Numbered from the stretch's first letter, positions 9,581 to 20,697 are shown. The stretch is DNA of 64,000 nucleotides from Bathymodiolus brooksi (GCA_963680875.1 OY804578.1:104995689-105059688), one strand, 5' to 3'. The notes: generated by a model from the sequence alone, not told the origin. Numbers and translations are program-made.

Positions 9581-11977
9581 TATGACAATAAGTCGGTCAG
9601 TCATTGGATAATGTTTGATTATTTTTTTCATGTTTGAAAAGTAAACATTATTTTCTTTTTAATTATGTTCCTCATCTATTCTTGCTCACATGTGTAAAGT
9701 TTCATGGAAAAAAGATCGATAATAATAACACACTGACCCATATTTGTTTACCACCCTTTTTCCAAATGGCGTCCTATTACGTCACATAAACCCGTTCAAA
9801 GGTCAGTAAAGCACATGATTTTGTCATAGGCCAACCTATGTAATTGATTTGTCTGAAAAATTTCAAAGGATGTTTTTCTTAAATAGTTTGAAATTGAAGT
9901 ATTAAAAATTGATTATTTGATGCAAATATTAAACTTGCTTACCCATATAATGAAGTATTTAATCCAGTGAATTTGGTGTTTTTGTTTTTGTCAATACAAT
10001 CTATTAGACTGACTACATTCTGCCATATTTTTGTAAAACAATTAATGACTGATTTCAATTTATTTTAATCACATTTATTATCACAAATTCTAATATGACG
10101 TCTATAAAATGGCACACACGATAATACTCAACAACTCTATATTTAGCGCAAGTACAGTACACAACAAATCTGGCTGTTCCAATGTGACTCTCGCTGTGAA
10201 ATTACCGTGACGACCGAGTGTAAACAAACAAAACACCGGCGTATAGCGTATAACGTATTTTTAAAGTCCTTAAAATACCCCCCCCCCCCAGTTATAAATA
10301 AATATTCTGTAACTAAGTATTTTTTTGGGGATCCCCAGTAAGCACACATACATTCCATTGATATGTGTCGGCCATGAATAACAAAATGCACTGACCTTGT
10401 TTTCCTACGTATTCATTGATAACTAGACGGTGATGTAATTAAGTTACTGATATTTTCCAATTTGATGGCATTTTGAATTTTGCTACTCATACAAGTAAAA
10501 TGCTCACAAAATCGTAAAATAAATCAGTAACCAGCTTGTGTCAATCAGCGTCCCTTGTAAACAACGTCACAGGATGACGATATATTACAAAAGTCAAAGT
10601 CGATAGATGGTTGTCTTAAGTAATTTTTCCGGAATTATTTTATGTCAACAATACAAGCTTTTTTTTCCATGGGCATTTATTTTTTTTTTATTTCATATCT
10701 AACAATAATTGTCGATTATTAACAACTGTTCAAGTGTTCGATATTATGTTTGACAACTCCGCTCCGCCATCTTGTTAGCGCACGAAATGATGAACGAATG
10801 AACTCCGACTTTTTTTTTAATATTTTAGCGCAGAAATTGTTCAATCGAATCTATGTTGGAAAATACACAATAAATATATTTTTCATGTTAACATCCATAT
10901 CTTTGTTTTAAAATATCTCGTTCAAATACAAATAATTCAAAATCAATTCAAAATTTCCGAAGGAGGTAAATGGAACATCTACCAAATGCCGTGTGTATAC
11001 AGTTCACGAATGGTTAAAAATTACCGTATTTGTCTCTCTTTCGCTGGGGGTAAAATTCAAATATAAAGGCCCAGCCCATGTGTAAATTTGCACAACTCTA
11101 TGCCTGCCATGAATTATTTCTTAAGTGGTAACAAAACAGTTTTGTTGATGCTATTTGTAATAATGACAGTTTTTTTTTACCCAGATAATCTCATTTTTCT
11201 GTCTGGTTTAATTTAATTCTCTGTTCAATTTATGCTATAAATTTTGATTATTGCTGTAAATTAATTCTTTTTCTATCTTCTCTGTGAATTTGACGTCATT
11301 GGTATTGTGCTGCGCCAGAATTGTAAATCAAAACAAGTGACCGACTTTATTGCATGACCGAGCAGATGTCACGTCATGATACTTTGTTTAGGTTGAATGT
11401 TTATGTCATCCATTACCTTGACCGCTAATTTATACATGGATCCTATATTATCACATTGGGCATAAAACATGGACAAAATATTAAAATTAATTCTAGAAAA
11501 ACTGGAATTGTTACTTTTCATCAATAAAATGAAAATTATCAGGTAAACCACTGTTGAAAAGGATGTATTTTACGGAATGGGGGAGCGGCGTGGGGATGGC
11601 ATGACAACCTTTAAAACAGTGATGAATAATTATCAGAGTTTACTACAAACTAACACAAAACCGGTAAACCTTTTAAGAAAGGGTTTTAATTTTCTAAAAT
11701 GTGGTTTTTCTTTCCTCTTGATGCTTTAGCTTCACAAAAAACAATATTTCTGAAAGTTGGCGAGAATTGCTTCTGTTGCGGCCATTTTCTGTTAGAAAAA
11801 CGCAACATCGTAATAATGGATCCCCGATCAGTGTGCGCTCTCCTTTATGAAAATTCATTTCGTAGGTAAATCGTTATGGTTCATGCATAATAATAATGGG
11901 GTGAAACAAAGGTTTCTCGACTGCTTCTTAAAAATATTGGATAAAAAACGTAAAAAATGTAGAGAATCACTCCCCGA
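9581..11977. other. non-coding, no gene seen
   Basis: About 2.4 kb of AT-rich sequence. The ORFs here are short, overlapping or built on simple sequence, and none resembles a protein. A C run lies at 10281-10289. I see no retroelement domain and no tRNA-like promoter. Confidence 0.5.
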
Positions 11978-12081
11978 CCAGTACACATGATAATGTGCGG
12001 CACACGTTGTGTCATGACTCCTAAATACTTTCGTTTTCGACAGGTAAAATGTCCACATACTTCCATCGGATATGTGTATTC
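11978..12081 (+). repeat. dispersed repeat R3, left part
   Basis: ACACATGATAATGTGCGGCA through TCGACAGGTAA and CATACTTCCATCGG corresponds to 1729-1825. It continues after the MITE at 12361. Confidence 0.7.
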
Positions 12082-12360
12082 CAGGGGCGGATCCAAGGGG
12101 GGGGGGGGGGCGCACCCCCCCCTAAAATTGGAAAAAATATGATTTTTTGGCGTAAAATCGTGATTTTTTAAGCGAAAAATCTTAAAAATGTTCGCGCCTC
12201 CCTCCGCAATTTGAACAAATATGATTTTTGGCGTAAAATCGTGATTTTTCACACGAAATACCCAAACAAATTTCTCGCCTCCCTCCGCTCGACGCATTTT
12301 TTTTAAGTGCGCCCCCCCCCCCCCCCCTCCCCCTAACTTGAAATCATGGATCCGCCCCTG
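12082..12360. mobile_element. 279-bp MITE with CAGGGGCGGATCC termini
   Basis: The insertion starts CAGGGGCGGATCCA and ends TGGATCCGCCCCTG, perfect inverted ends typical of hAT-like MITEs. TATTC is duplicated at 12077-12081 and 12361-12365 (TGTATTC if the terminal TG is counted). The interior contains a ~80-base motif twice (GTAAAATCGTGATTTTT and GCCTCCCTCCGC), and long G and C tracts just inside the ends. The intact target is visible at 9462 (TGTGTATTCATTC). The duplication is shorter than the 8 bp usual for hAT, so the superfamily is tentative. Confidence 0.82.
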
Positions 12361-12485
12361 TATTCATTCACATTTTAAGATAAAATCATCATCACATGCC
12401 GTGAGAAGCATAATACCATCAAATAATGGTCTAGGCGTAAAAAAGATTGTCATTTTCCTGTTTACTGTGGGTAGTACTTTGTTTA
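12361..12485 (+). repeat. dispersed repeat R3, right part
   Basis: Continuation of the R3 copy interrupted by the MITE; it matches 9462-9580 (TCATCACATGCCGTGAGAAGC, ATGGTCTAGGCGTAAAAAAG). Confidence 0.7.
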
Positions 12486-13909
12486 TGTTGAATCTTAGTA
12501 CATTTTTAGTAGCTAGTGTATATGGCAAATAGAACATCAACACATCTAGTTATTTTTAGTTGATCATCTTAAAATAGTTCATGTTGCATGTATTTTTATA
12601 GATTTTCATATAGCAGACGATTTCCTGATGGAAATCTCACCAAGATGTAGTGTAATTAATAGGAATTTACCGTGGAAACAAAGTGAATTATATTAATTTA
12701 GCTTTTTTTCAAATTTAATTGAATATTTGATTGCAAGCAACCGCATTTTACAATTTTCTTCCCGAAACAGCGTAACATTGTTTTCATTAGCGACGACCGA
12801 CATTGACCTAGCATGATTGCGTCACAGTACATATCCTTCCGCGTTGGTCAGCGCATGTCAAATGATGAACTGACCCAATAAATTTCTGATATGGTCTAGT
12901 ACGTCGACCCTAGCTTTATCTATCGGCACACTTCAAAGGAATGCGGCACAAATTACCGATAATTAAACTTCTTAGCTAGTACAGTCGGAGAGCAGACTCG
13001 ATAATTGGTCACGTACATTTTTTACAAGAATCGGACACGTTTTAGAATACATCGACCAAGTGTTGAAAATTCACTCGTTTTAATCGTTGCGAGCGTCAAA
13101 TATAACCGAAGAAGCGAGAAAAACATAGAAAATTGTTTCTTTTATATAAATTTGAGGCCCGGTGCTTGAACTTCTTGTAACAAAGGAGTAATGCAGATAT
13201 TAAAATGACACGGAAATGGCGGAAGTTGTTTCAAAAAACACAAAAAATTAAAAATTAAAATAAGAGTGATTGAAAATCATATATATAGTTCCATAGATTT
13301 CTATATTAGTATTTCAAAGAAACATTTTCTGTAATTAAACATACAATAGAACTTTTTTCTGTCAGATGGATCGTGTCTCATTTTGGGTTGGATTCAAGGG
13401 AGGTAACTAGAATCATCACATACTCCGTAAATTTTAACGTTCTATTTATAGAACGAGTGTAAGTAAATGCATGTTTTCTCAATAAAACAAATATTATTTT
13501 GTATTAAGAATGTTGAAATTAGTCAGAATAATTGTCTATTATATCTACAGCTATTAAATTGATCAAATATAATTTAACAGATGTGAGATGAGTCCAAATT
13601 TGAGATTTTATGGAACCACAACAGTATTAAGTAAGGAGCAATTATATTACTGTAAAAGTAATCCTGTTAAGCTGACTTTTCGGTCGAAATACATGTAAAG
13701 TTGTTCCATGAAGGTATAACAAAACAACAATCAACTGTAATGGTCTACTAAATTTATCGAATGAACTTGAGAAAAAAAACCAGTCATATTTTCATATGCA
13801 ATGGTAAATCTTGGAATATTAAAAATTACTTTCAGCTGTTTTTTAACATATAAGGCTATTTAAACACGTCCACCGGTTTTATTGGTGGATTCACCATACA
13901 AATCATGTA
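12486..13909. other. non-coding, no gene seen
   Basis: AT-rich sequence without long ORFs or recognisable repeats. Confidence 0.4.
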
Positions 13910-13927
13910 TAGCGCCCCCTAGCGACC
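13910..13927 (-). promoter_or_regulatory. CTCF-like motif
   Basis: Read on the minus strand the site is GGTCGCTAGGGGGCGCTA. It shares the AGGGGGCGCTA half of the bilaterian CTCF consensus, with a weaker 5' half. A second similar site lies at 16172-16186 in the same orientation. This is a motif match only. Confidence 0.3.
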
Positions 13928-14555
13928 CACCACGGGCATGTTGATGTCAATGTACTTGATACAAGTGATACTTTTTCAATGTAAATGACCTTATAAAAGA
14001 CAAATGAAAGAAAATGATGATAATGAAAAAATTATAAAATTTTATCACATGCATAGTACATCCTCGTAATGACTCTTGAGCAGAACTCGTGTTAGCCAAT
14101 ATTTACTATTTTATAGATGTTTCTTTAAAAAAAGGGGCGAGGGGTGTAATGGTTTTAACCTTTTGTTTCTTAAACAAAAGCAGATCATACTGTACTAAGA
14201 TCCATTATTTAATAATTTTTTACAAAATAAAATTCACAAAAACTTCAACTATTTTTTTTTATTAAAAATAATAAAACATTTGAATAATAGGAGAAAACGA
14301 ATGGGGCTCTAATTTAAAATTCTAACTGAATATGCTGGTGCCATTACCATAGAAAATTTGCATACACAAATGTATCAGAATTTAAAATTAACTTTATTCT
14401 TTCTAGAAGATCCTTTCCCTTAAATCAAATGGTCTTTCTTTGACTGTATATACCTTTGTCACAAAAGCAACATTCTAGTTGGGGTTTGAAATTTCTATAT
14501 TTCCTGTAGTGATCAATACAGAGAAAAAATTGATTAGATTGTTATTCTGATCTAG
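13928..14555. other. non-coding flank of the Cys-rich ORF
   Basis: AT-rich with several A or T runs and no ORF of interest. If the minus-strand ORF at 14556-15062 is a terminal exon this would hold its 3' untranslated region. Confidence 0.35.
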
Positions 14556-15062
14556 CTAAATCTGAAAGCACGACTGGAATAAGTCAACATTAACTGATGT
14601 CGAATGGTCACCATTTTTTTCACACATGTTCATGTGTTGCAAAAAGCATACAAGTTTGTTACTACAGTCATTATTTTCTGCATTAGCTGCAGTATGGAGA
14701 GTAAATTCACATGGGTCAAATGACACATTACCATAGCTGTCAAAGTTTGCTGTTGTTAAATTTAAATCATTTGTTTCAAATGCACAGCTTGTATCTTTGG
14801 CTGAATCATATTTTCTCAATTTTCTTTTGCTTGATGTTGCTTCTGTATCGTGGGACATTTCGAGTGATTTTCTAAATCGAGCCTCACACATTCTACAAAT
14901 ACAGTCATCATCTTTGAATGCATATGCATTTTTGACAAAAGTATAAAACAGTGGTTGATTTCGCCCCTGTGAGAGGTGCCAGTAGCGCTTAGTCACATCT
15001 TCTCGTTTACAGTTTATGCAAGGACTTGGTGGTCTGCCTTCATGCACCCCGCAGTACTTCAC
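14556..15062 (-). CDS. hypothetical cysteine-rich protein, probable exon
   Basis: I do not recognise the family. The frame encodes about 168 residues with codon use and composition unlike its AT-rich surroundings. Near the N-terminus is GRPPSPCINCK (Cx2C), then about 40 residues later a second pair, CICRMC, suggesting a zinc-binding treble-clef or finger of the Cx2C-x(n)-Cx2C type. A basic stretch KRKLRK follows, then an acidic, Asn/Asp-rich tail. The frame opens at GTG, not ATG, and has a stop just upstream (TAA at 15066-15068), so the true start is either an internal codon or a splice acceptor such as AATAG at 15062. Three other minus-strand exons lie at 19.9-21.3 kb, but a stop in the last of them argues against one simple gene. 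Confidence 0.5.
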   Translation of the reverse strand: MKYCGVHEGRPPSPCINCKREDVTKRYWHLSQGRNQPLFYTFVKNAYAFKDDDCICRMCEARFRKSLEMSHDTEATSSKRKLRKYDSAKDTSCAFETNDLNLTTANFDSYGNVSFDPCEFTLHTAANAENNDCSNKLVCFLQHMNMCEKNGDHSTSVNVDLFQSCFQI

Positions 15063-15124
15063 TATTTACAGGCAGTACTTTTTCTTAAAAATTGAACATT
15101 TTTTCATGAATATCTTATACAGTA

Positions 15125-15240
15125 TGTGGCCAAAAATATTGCCACATGTAAAAAAAAATCCCTATATAATCAACCAAAACCATATTTTTTCAAAAAATTA
15201 TTGTGAAGTCATTTCTGGATAGATTTTAACAAATTTTACA
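15125..15240 (-). repeat. small dispersed repeat related to 32-kb tandem
   Basis: The segment with CCATATTTTTTCAAAAAATTATTGTGAAGTCATTTCTGG is close to the reverse complement of the 118-bp tandem unit at 32054-32289, and similar to 31740-31800. No ORF. Confidence 0.5.
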
Positions 15241-15269
15241 CCAAAACATTCAGCATTTTCTATATTTTG

Positions 15270-15460
15270 ACTGTTTATTTGCTCATTATGTTTATATGAG
15301 TGGTTTTTATTTGTACATAATTTAAATATAACAAATAAAAATTGACTTTGATTTTCCTATATATTTCAACTAAAAATAAATCCTAAAAATTAACAATCCT
15401 GTTTAAATTATCTACAAATAAACCACTCCGTCATATAAACACAATGAGCAAATAAACATG
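15270..15460. repeat. inverted repeat, ~55-bp arms
   Basis: Left arm about 15272-15335 (TTTATTTGCTCATTATGTTTATATGAGTGG) and right arm about 15401-15460 are near reverse complements. The spacing of about 75 bases allows a long hairpin; a palindromic MITE is likely. Confidence 0.7.
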
Positions 15461-16282
15461 CTGTACAACATTCTTTGAAATTAGGAGGTACCAATTACCA
15501 TTTTAAGTGAGTACCTGGTACCGTCCCTTACTAAAACTAAAAGGCCTGCACCCGTTGACAGTTTGACTGTGGTGGCATATTTCAGAAAAGGGGGGTGCAT
15601 ATAACCAAGTTCGGGTTGTAGTTGTGAACCCACGCGATTGACAGAATGGGATAAATGCATCGAATTTCTAGACAATTTGCATTGTACATCAAAGCAGTGT
15701 GTTTTACCTCACATGCCTACAGTTATTCCATTGTTTACATGTGTAAATATTGATTGTACGAGCAAAATGGGAGAAGCAAATTGTTCAACCTTGACTCTGT
15801 TTGGGTGACGTTGGAATATGGACTATTTTTCTTAAACTGTTACGAGTGATGTAAATTCCCTTTTACCCAATGAAGTGAAGATATTATTCTGTCCAAAGAA
15901 CCAGTTTTTTATTTTTTTCATACACGGGAACTTTATTCTGTCAGATGCAAAAAGTGTAAACATACGCGAAAAAAAATAAATTACGATTTTCCGAGGTAAA
16001 GAAAAAAACCGTTATTTTTACATTCATCGCAGACCGATTTTATACCAGACTGAAAATCATGACCATTAATAAATATAAATGTGATTTTTAATCATATTTC
16101 AATCATTTTCATTGGTTTAATAGAAGAAAAAACGTAGTTTTCCAAGTACGTATAATTGTTTGGGTTTGTGAAGCGCCATCTAGCGGAAAATATTTACGAT
16201 TATCTCCCTTGGATTTTTAAATATTCCACGGACCGGAAAATTAGAATTTTTGCGAGTCTGCTCTTCAACTGGTAGTCATTAT
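15461..16282. other. non-coding, no gene seen
   Basis: AT-rich unique sequence. A CTCF-like site at 16172-16186 is listed separately. Confidence 0.4.
16172..16186 (-). promoter_or_regulatory. CTCF-like motif
   Basis: The minus strand reads CCGCTAGATGGCGCT, which fits the CTCF core pattern CC(A/G)CTAG(A/G)(T/G)GGC(G)C well. It points the same way as the site at 13910-13927, about 2.25 kb away. Function is untested. Confidence 0.35.
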
Positions 16283-16350
16283 ATATGAGCATTCATTGGC
16301 CAAGTCATTGTAAGGACTAATGTAATGTCCTGGTCTATGTTGTTCATTTT
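16283..16350 (+). repeat. dispersed repeat R1 fragment
   Basis: GAGCATTCATTGGCC through TAATGTCCTGGTCTATGTTG matches 30810-30870 in reverse complement. The SINE that follows is inserted into this R1 copy. Confidence 0.6.
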
Positions 16351-16352
16351 TG

Positions 16353-16700
16353 TGATATTGTGTTGCCAATTCAGCAATTCTTCAGCTATATCATGGCGAG
16401 AACAAGTTAATTTTCAATGAGATGATGATGAGGTCCGTTTTGTTCTAGACCAACACGCTGAGTTGGATTTGTATAGTGCTAGCTCACTGAAACAACAGTC
16501 CGCGGGAAGTCATGTCGCACCACTCTGACGCATTATTCTGATTCCGAGCCGACCAGTCTTTGTTCTTTGTCCTTAATGCTGCGTGCTTAGCGGAGAAGCA
16601 ACGAATATCAATTTTATAGTCTTTGGTTTGACCCGCCCGGGCTCGAACCCACGATCTACTGAACTCGAGGCGAGCAGGCTAACCATTACGCCACCGATAA
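16353..16700 (-). mobile_element. tRNA-derived SINE (copy A)
   Basis: A minus-strand SINE. The 5' head (16631-16700) is tRNA-like, with an A-box region (GGCGTAATGGTTAGC on the minus strand) and a B box, GGTTCGAGCCC, at 16639-16649. The body matches the intact copy at 49233-49597 throughout, and the 3' end carries the conserved CATGATATAGCTGAA block. Imperfect flanking CATTTTTG/CATTTATG at about 16345 and 16701 may be the target duplication. It is not a functional tRNA: the acceptor stem is not closed and a SINE body is attached. Confidence 0.85.
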
Positions 16701-17095
16701 CATTTATGGGAATGCTCTTGTTTGACAATAGTGTTCTGAAAATGTATCTGTTGAATACACAATTCAACTTCCATATAAAGTCATTTATTTTTTTCAATTT
16801 TGATTTGCCTCATAAAACAATTTTCGGCAGTATATAATGTCACTACATTGTTCGGACAGTTGATTATTTTAAAGAATTCACACATTATTCCTTTGTTACA
16901 GCGTATTTGTACTTTAAAGGTATATTGTCTACCAGCTGCGTAATTTTTTCATACCCAAAATTATTGTCGATTTCCGTACTGACCTTCATAAAATGAAGAT
17001 TAAACACCGAATTATTGATGAATACGCTCCGAAACGTTGTTTTTTCGACTAAAAAAGCTGACCATCGTTACCGGAAGCTAATTAATTATGCACTG
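16701..17095 (+). repeat. dispersed repeat R1, central part
   Basis: Continues R1 after the SINE. 16830-16920 corresponds to window positions 140-225, and 16916-17010 (GTCTACCAGCTGCGTAATTT, TTCCGTACTGACCTTCAT) is the inverse of about 30000-30088. Confidence 0.65.
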
Positions 17096-17830
17096 ACCTG
17101 GGCGAGGCCAACTCTATTTATTTATCTATTTTTATGTCAGTAGCCCGGATGCTGCAGCATGGATATTGAGGTAAGTTTCTATAAAAGTTGAGGAAAAAAG
17201 CTATTTGCGAACCGATTGTATCTAAAAGACGTAGAATAAATAATTTCTGTATCAGGAATAGATTTTCTTTGATGAAAACTACATGCCTTTACAGATTCAG
17301 CCGATATTTCCACGATAACCATTGGAAACATGCCAGGAGGCACCCCATGGGGACAAGCTCAACTACGTATTTTCGATCGAAAATTTTTGCCGGCGTTAAA
17401 AATAACTAAATTAGTTTTTTTCTTCTTATAAGTTATGTTCCCGAGATTTTGATACACGTGTTAAATTAATTTATTTTAGCCAGTTTTACCGACAATATGA
17501 AAACAGAGACATACATGTAGAACACAGTGAAAAACATGTCTGATGAAAACGAATGACGTAGCCAGTGTTGTTTTATTTGTTAATTGACTGGAATGTTTCA
17601 GAGAAATTTGGGCTGGATTAGAAACAAAAGAGACATTACTTCTAGTTCCACAAGACAGTTGCTGCAAAATAATATGGGACTGACCATTTACCTTGAAGGG
17701 GGCTATGTCACGTTTTTTCGCCGTAGAAATGTTTTTTTCAGACGCCACAGAAATCATATTTTCTTATTTTCCGGCGAAGTGCCAATCTGATTAAAACAAG
17801 GTGAACTGTGATCTAATGCTCACTTATGAT
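17096..17830. other. non-coding, no supported gene
   Basis: Contains only short ORFs. An ATG-GAT-ATT-GAG followed by GTAAGT at about 17160 resembles a first exon with a donor site, but nothing downstream supports it. Confidence 0.3.
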
Positions 17831-17859
17831 ACCCCTGCCACTTCCCATGATATGGGGTA

Positions 17860-18162
17860 CCTATATGAAGCTTGTGACCAAATACCAGATTTCTGCCATC
17901 AATAGTTGTTGAGAAAAATGTGCATATATGTTCAATGTGGATAAAAACCAACTAAGTCGGCAAACAGGAAGTAGGAATCTGATGGTTCCAAAAACGCTTC
18001 CCACGATATGGCATGCCTATGTGAAGCTTGTGACCAAATATCAGATTTCTGCCATCAATAGTTGCTGAGAAAAATGTGACGAAAAATATTTTGGAAGGAC
18101 GGACGGACAGAGGTAAAACAGTATACCCCCTCCCCCTTCGGGGAGCGGGGGTATAATTAGAT
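17860..18162 (+). repeat. GGACGGACGGACAG-type dispersed repeat
   Basis: GTGACCAAATACCAGATTTC and CATCAATAGTTGTTGAGAAA occur twice (about 17877 and 18028), followed by GGACGGACGGACAGAGGTAA and a GC-rich hairpin TATACCCCC..GGGGGTATA at 18121-18158. The 3' part recurs at 20405-20540. This is a dispersed element type common in molluscs and other marine invertebrates. Confidence 0.7.
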
Positions 18163-18935
18163 CTAAAATAGGGAGCAAGTGCGTAGATCTAATTTTAATT
18201 AGATTGGCGAAGTGCTGGAATAAATTTTTTTCTTCAAAATTTTGTATATGATTATACTGTGAAAATGTCAAGTCGGAATATATTTTTTTCTCCTTTCCAG
18301 CCAATTTTTTTTCTTCAAGATTCAGAATCAAAATATTTTTTTAGGAAAAAAAACCATAAAATTAAAATTGAATAGCTTGAGGGGTAAATTGATAAAAAAA
18401 AATGTACCAACAACAAAACGAAATAAAACTGTGGTCATAAGAAAGTCCCACGAGAAAATCTTTCCTTCCAAAATAAGACTTTTTTTTATTTCTCTAAACT
18501 GAATATGTGCAAACTATTTCACTTATAATGAATTATATTTCTTTTTTAAATAGAGCTCATTTTTCTAGATGAATGTATAACCATCTGTCTTTACTCTGTT
18601 TTTATTAAATCTCTTGTCTTTATTACATGACTTTGATCGGATAATCCTTGATGAGGCAGTGTTGGGGTTGCTAGAATGTTTCGAGAGGAACTTGTAGTAA
18701 TGCCCCATGACGAGGATTACAACAGATCCAATAGGTATGCAGCCTACCGCCAGTATACCATTTGGGTACATGGCCGACTTGGAGCTGGGGTCAGACGTGT
18801 GATCCCAAGCTGTTGTACTTGGAAAATTAGGGACAAGTATCCTGATCTATATGGACAATACAAGGGTTTCATTCCTAGACGATTTAATTAAAACTTGTTC
18901 ATGAAATATTTTGTATTTTATCCCATATACCCTAA
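18163..18935. other. non-coding, no gene seen
   Basis: AT-rich with T runs. The ORF at 18676-18891 and its antisense partner overlap each other and resemble nothing. Nothing else is apparent. Confidence 0.35.
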
Positions 18936-19075
18936 TGATAAAGTTTACCACTTGCTTCCCTATGGTCGGTGGTTGTCGGGTACTCTGGCTTCCTCCACCA
19001 CTAAAACTGGTCGCCATGATATAGCTGAAATATTGCTGAAAGTGGCGTTAAAACACCAAAAATAAAAAATAAATC
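18936..19075 (+). mobile_element. SINE 3' part (copy C)
   Basis: Plus-strand SINE body and tail, without the tRNA head: GATAAAGTTTACCACTTGCTT, TCCACCACTAAAACTGGTCG, CATGATATAGCTGAAATATTG and CTGAAAGTGGCGTTAAAACA, then an A-rich tail. It matches the full copy at 55757-56030. Confidence 0.8.
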
Positions 19076-19189
19076 AACCCTAATGAGTTGTTAATCTCAC
19101 AAGTTGGTCAGTTGGAATTGTAAATTTATTTGAAAGTTTTGCCATCTTATTATTATTTTGTGTTCTATCAGCACTGACAACTTCTTCTA

Positions 19190-19595
19190 AAATGGACTGA
19201 CAGTCTTTTATATAATTCAAAACCAAACTTGGCAGAGATGTTTTCTATGAGGTCCTACACAAGAGTTGTTACTTTTGTGCAGATTCGTCAAAACACATGG
19301 CCACCATGTGACTGAAAATTCTGATTGGTCGATTTTCAAGAAACTTCTTCTCAAGAACCGCTGAAGGGATTGAATTGAAATCTGGTATATATGTTTCTAT
19401 GAATGTCTTTAACATGTGTTGTTACTGTTTGCGCCATTTGAAAATTAAAAATGGCCACCAGCGGAGGTTAAAGTTTGCATTGAAACCCTATGGGAAACAA
19501 CATTTTCATCTTCTTCTTGAGAACAGCCGAACAGAATTTAACCAAACTTGGCAGAGATGTTTCTTGTGAGGTCCTAAAAAGTTGTTCTGGTTTGT
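19190..19595. repeat. dispersed repeat, two related blocks
   Basis: AACTTGGCAGAGATGTTT plus TGAGGTCCTA occurs at about 19227 and 19545, with related sequence between (CTTCTTCTCAAGAACCGCTGA and CTTCTTCTTGAGAACAGCCGA). The ORF at 19375-19569 lies inside the repeat and is not taken as a gene. Confidence 0.6.
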
Positions 19596-19744
19596 ACTAA
19601 CTAGACCAACACACTGAGTGCTATCATTATTGTGCATTGGACAATTTGTAATGCCCATTATCCTGACTTGGGTACTTTTCTGCTCTAAATGTGCAGAACT
19701 TCTGTTAGACCAGGAAAAACAAAGAGTGACAATCTAAATTTATT

Positions 19745-20030
19745 TCATGCGACAATATAGTCAATTGTTTTGTCTTGGTCTTCAAATCTGAATTTCTGAG
19801 ATGCTACAATATTATCCCGAGTTGGAGGTTGTGGAATTGGTGCAAGATGGACCGAGATTCTTCTGGGATCATCTACTTCCAACTGCACACGTTAATTCAT
19901 TCCTTCATTATCTTGCAGTCTCATACAAATGATGACCCTTAATAGTCTTGGAACACAGGAATATGACTTGTCAGCTTTAACAGGCTGCACAGACCATCTA
20001 GCTGTCTTTTTGTTGTAACTTCTCTGCCAC
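19745..20030 (-). CDS. exon C of unidentified host gene (in-frame stop inside)
   Basis: The exon begins after a CTTCAG acceptor at 20030; its first base completes a codon started by exon B. It reads WQRSYNKKTARWSVQP, then KSYSCVPRLLRVIICMRLQDN, to a TAA at 19892-19894. The same frame then stays open for 49 codons (start RVQLEVDDPRRISVHL, end KTIDYIVA) to a TGA at 19745-19747. The downstream part reads like real protein, so the TAA is a nonsense change, a sequencing error or a recent alternative end. I do not recognise the family and propose no function. Confidence 0.55.
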
Positions 20031-20404
20031 CTGAAGTAGAAAAATATATACAATGTAATTCACAAGAATAAAACAATAGAATTGAGATTATGATCTATGG
20101 AGCCCTAACTTTCAATTCAAGATGAATATCTCGAATGTATAGTGAATGAGCAACTAAACATATCATTACAAGTCCCCTTTATGAAGGATTTGAGTGATTT
20201 GTAGACATATTTTAGGTTGTGGTCATCCCTCAAGAAGTTCTACGACAGGCATCACGAGCTGGTCAATGGTTACAGATTGTCTGTTACCCAAATCAGAACT
20301 GATCTTCATTTGTTGTTGATGTCTTTCCCTTCATCGGATGGGACTTCTACCGGACTTGACCATGGACAACGCAGCGGGTTTGCGACTTTCGATTGACCCT
20401 TCTG

Positions 20405-20540
20405 AAGCCTATGATCAAATATCAGATTGCTGCCATAAATAATTACTGAGAAAAATTTTATGAACATCTTGGGACAAACGGACGGACAGAGGTAAAACAG
20501 TATACCCACCCTTCCAGTGGAGCGGGGGTATAATAAAGCT
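20405..20540 (+). repeat. GGACGGACAG-type dispersed repeat, 3' part
   Basis: Matches the end of the repeat at 17860-18162: ATCAAATATCAGATT, TACTGAGAAAAATTTT, GGACGGACAGAGGTAAAACA and terminal GCGGGGGTATAAT. It lies in the intron between exons B and C. Confidence 0.7.
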
Positions 20541-20607
20541 CCTATGACATATGATCATGCATGGTTCTGTTATTAGGACAAAATTATATGAAATTAACAT
20601 GACAAAC

Positions 20608-20697
20608 CTTAGAGTGAAGTTGAGGCTAGGTTCAAAATCTCCATCGTCAGAATCATCACCAACATCACTGCCCTCTTCAGTAATATCTATTGAGAGA
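20608..20697 (-). CDS. exon B of unidentified host gene
   Basis: A 90-base exon flanked by TTCTTACAG (acceptor) and AAG-GTTTGT (donor). It encodes LSIDITEEGSDVGDDSDDGD followed by FEPSLNFTL. It is strongly acidic and has no recognised domain. Its phase (1 leading base, 2 trailing bases) matches both exon A upstream and exon C downstream, which is the main reason to believe the three are spliced together. Confidence 0.6.

Noticed and set aside
16631..16700. tRNA gene on the minus strand
   Set aside because: A and B boxes are present, but the acceptor stem does not close and a SINE body follows. The same holds at 49521-49592, 34397-34500 and 55760-55855.
17160..17180. Possible first exon (ATG, three codons, GTAAGT donor)
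   Set aside because: The donor fits well, but it is too short and no downstream exon on the plus strand could be identified.
18676..18891. 71-codon plus ORF with an antisense ORF at 18565-18771
   Set aside because: Neither has recognisable features; both are within expectation for chance in this length.
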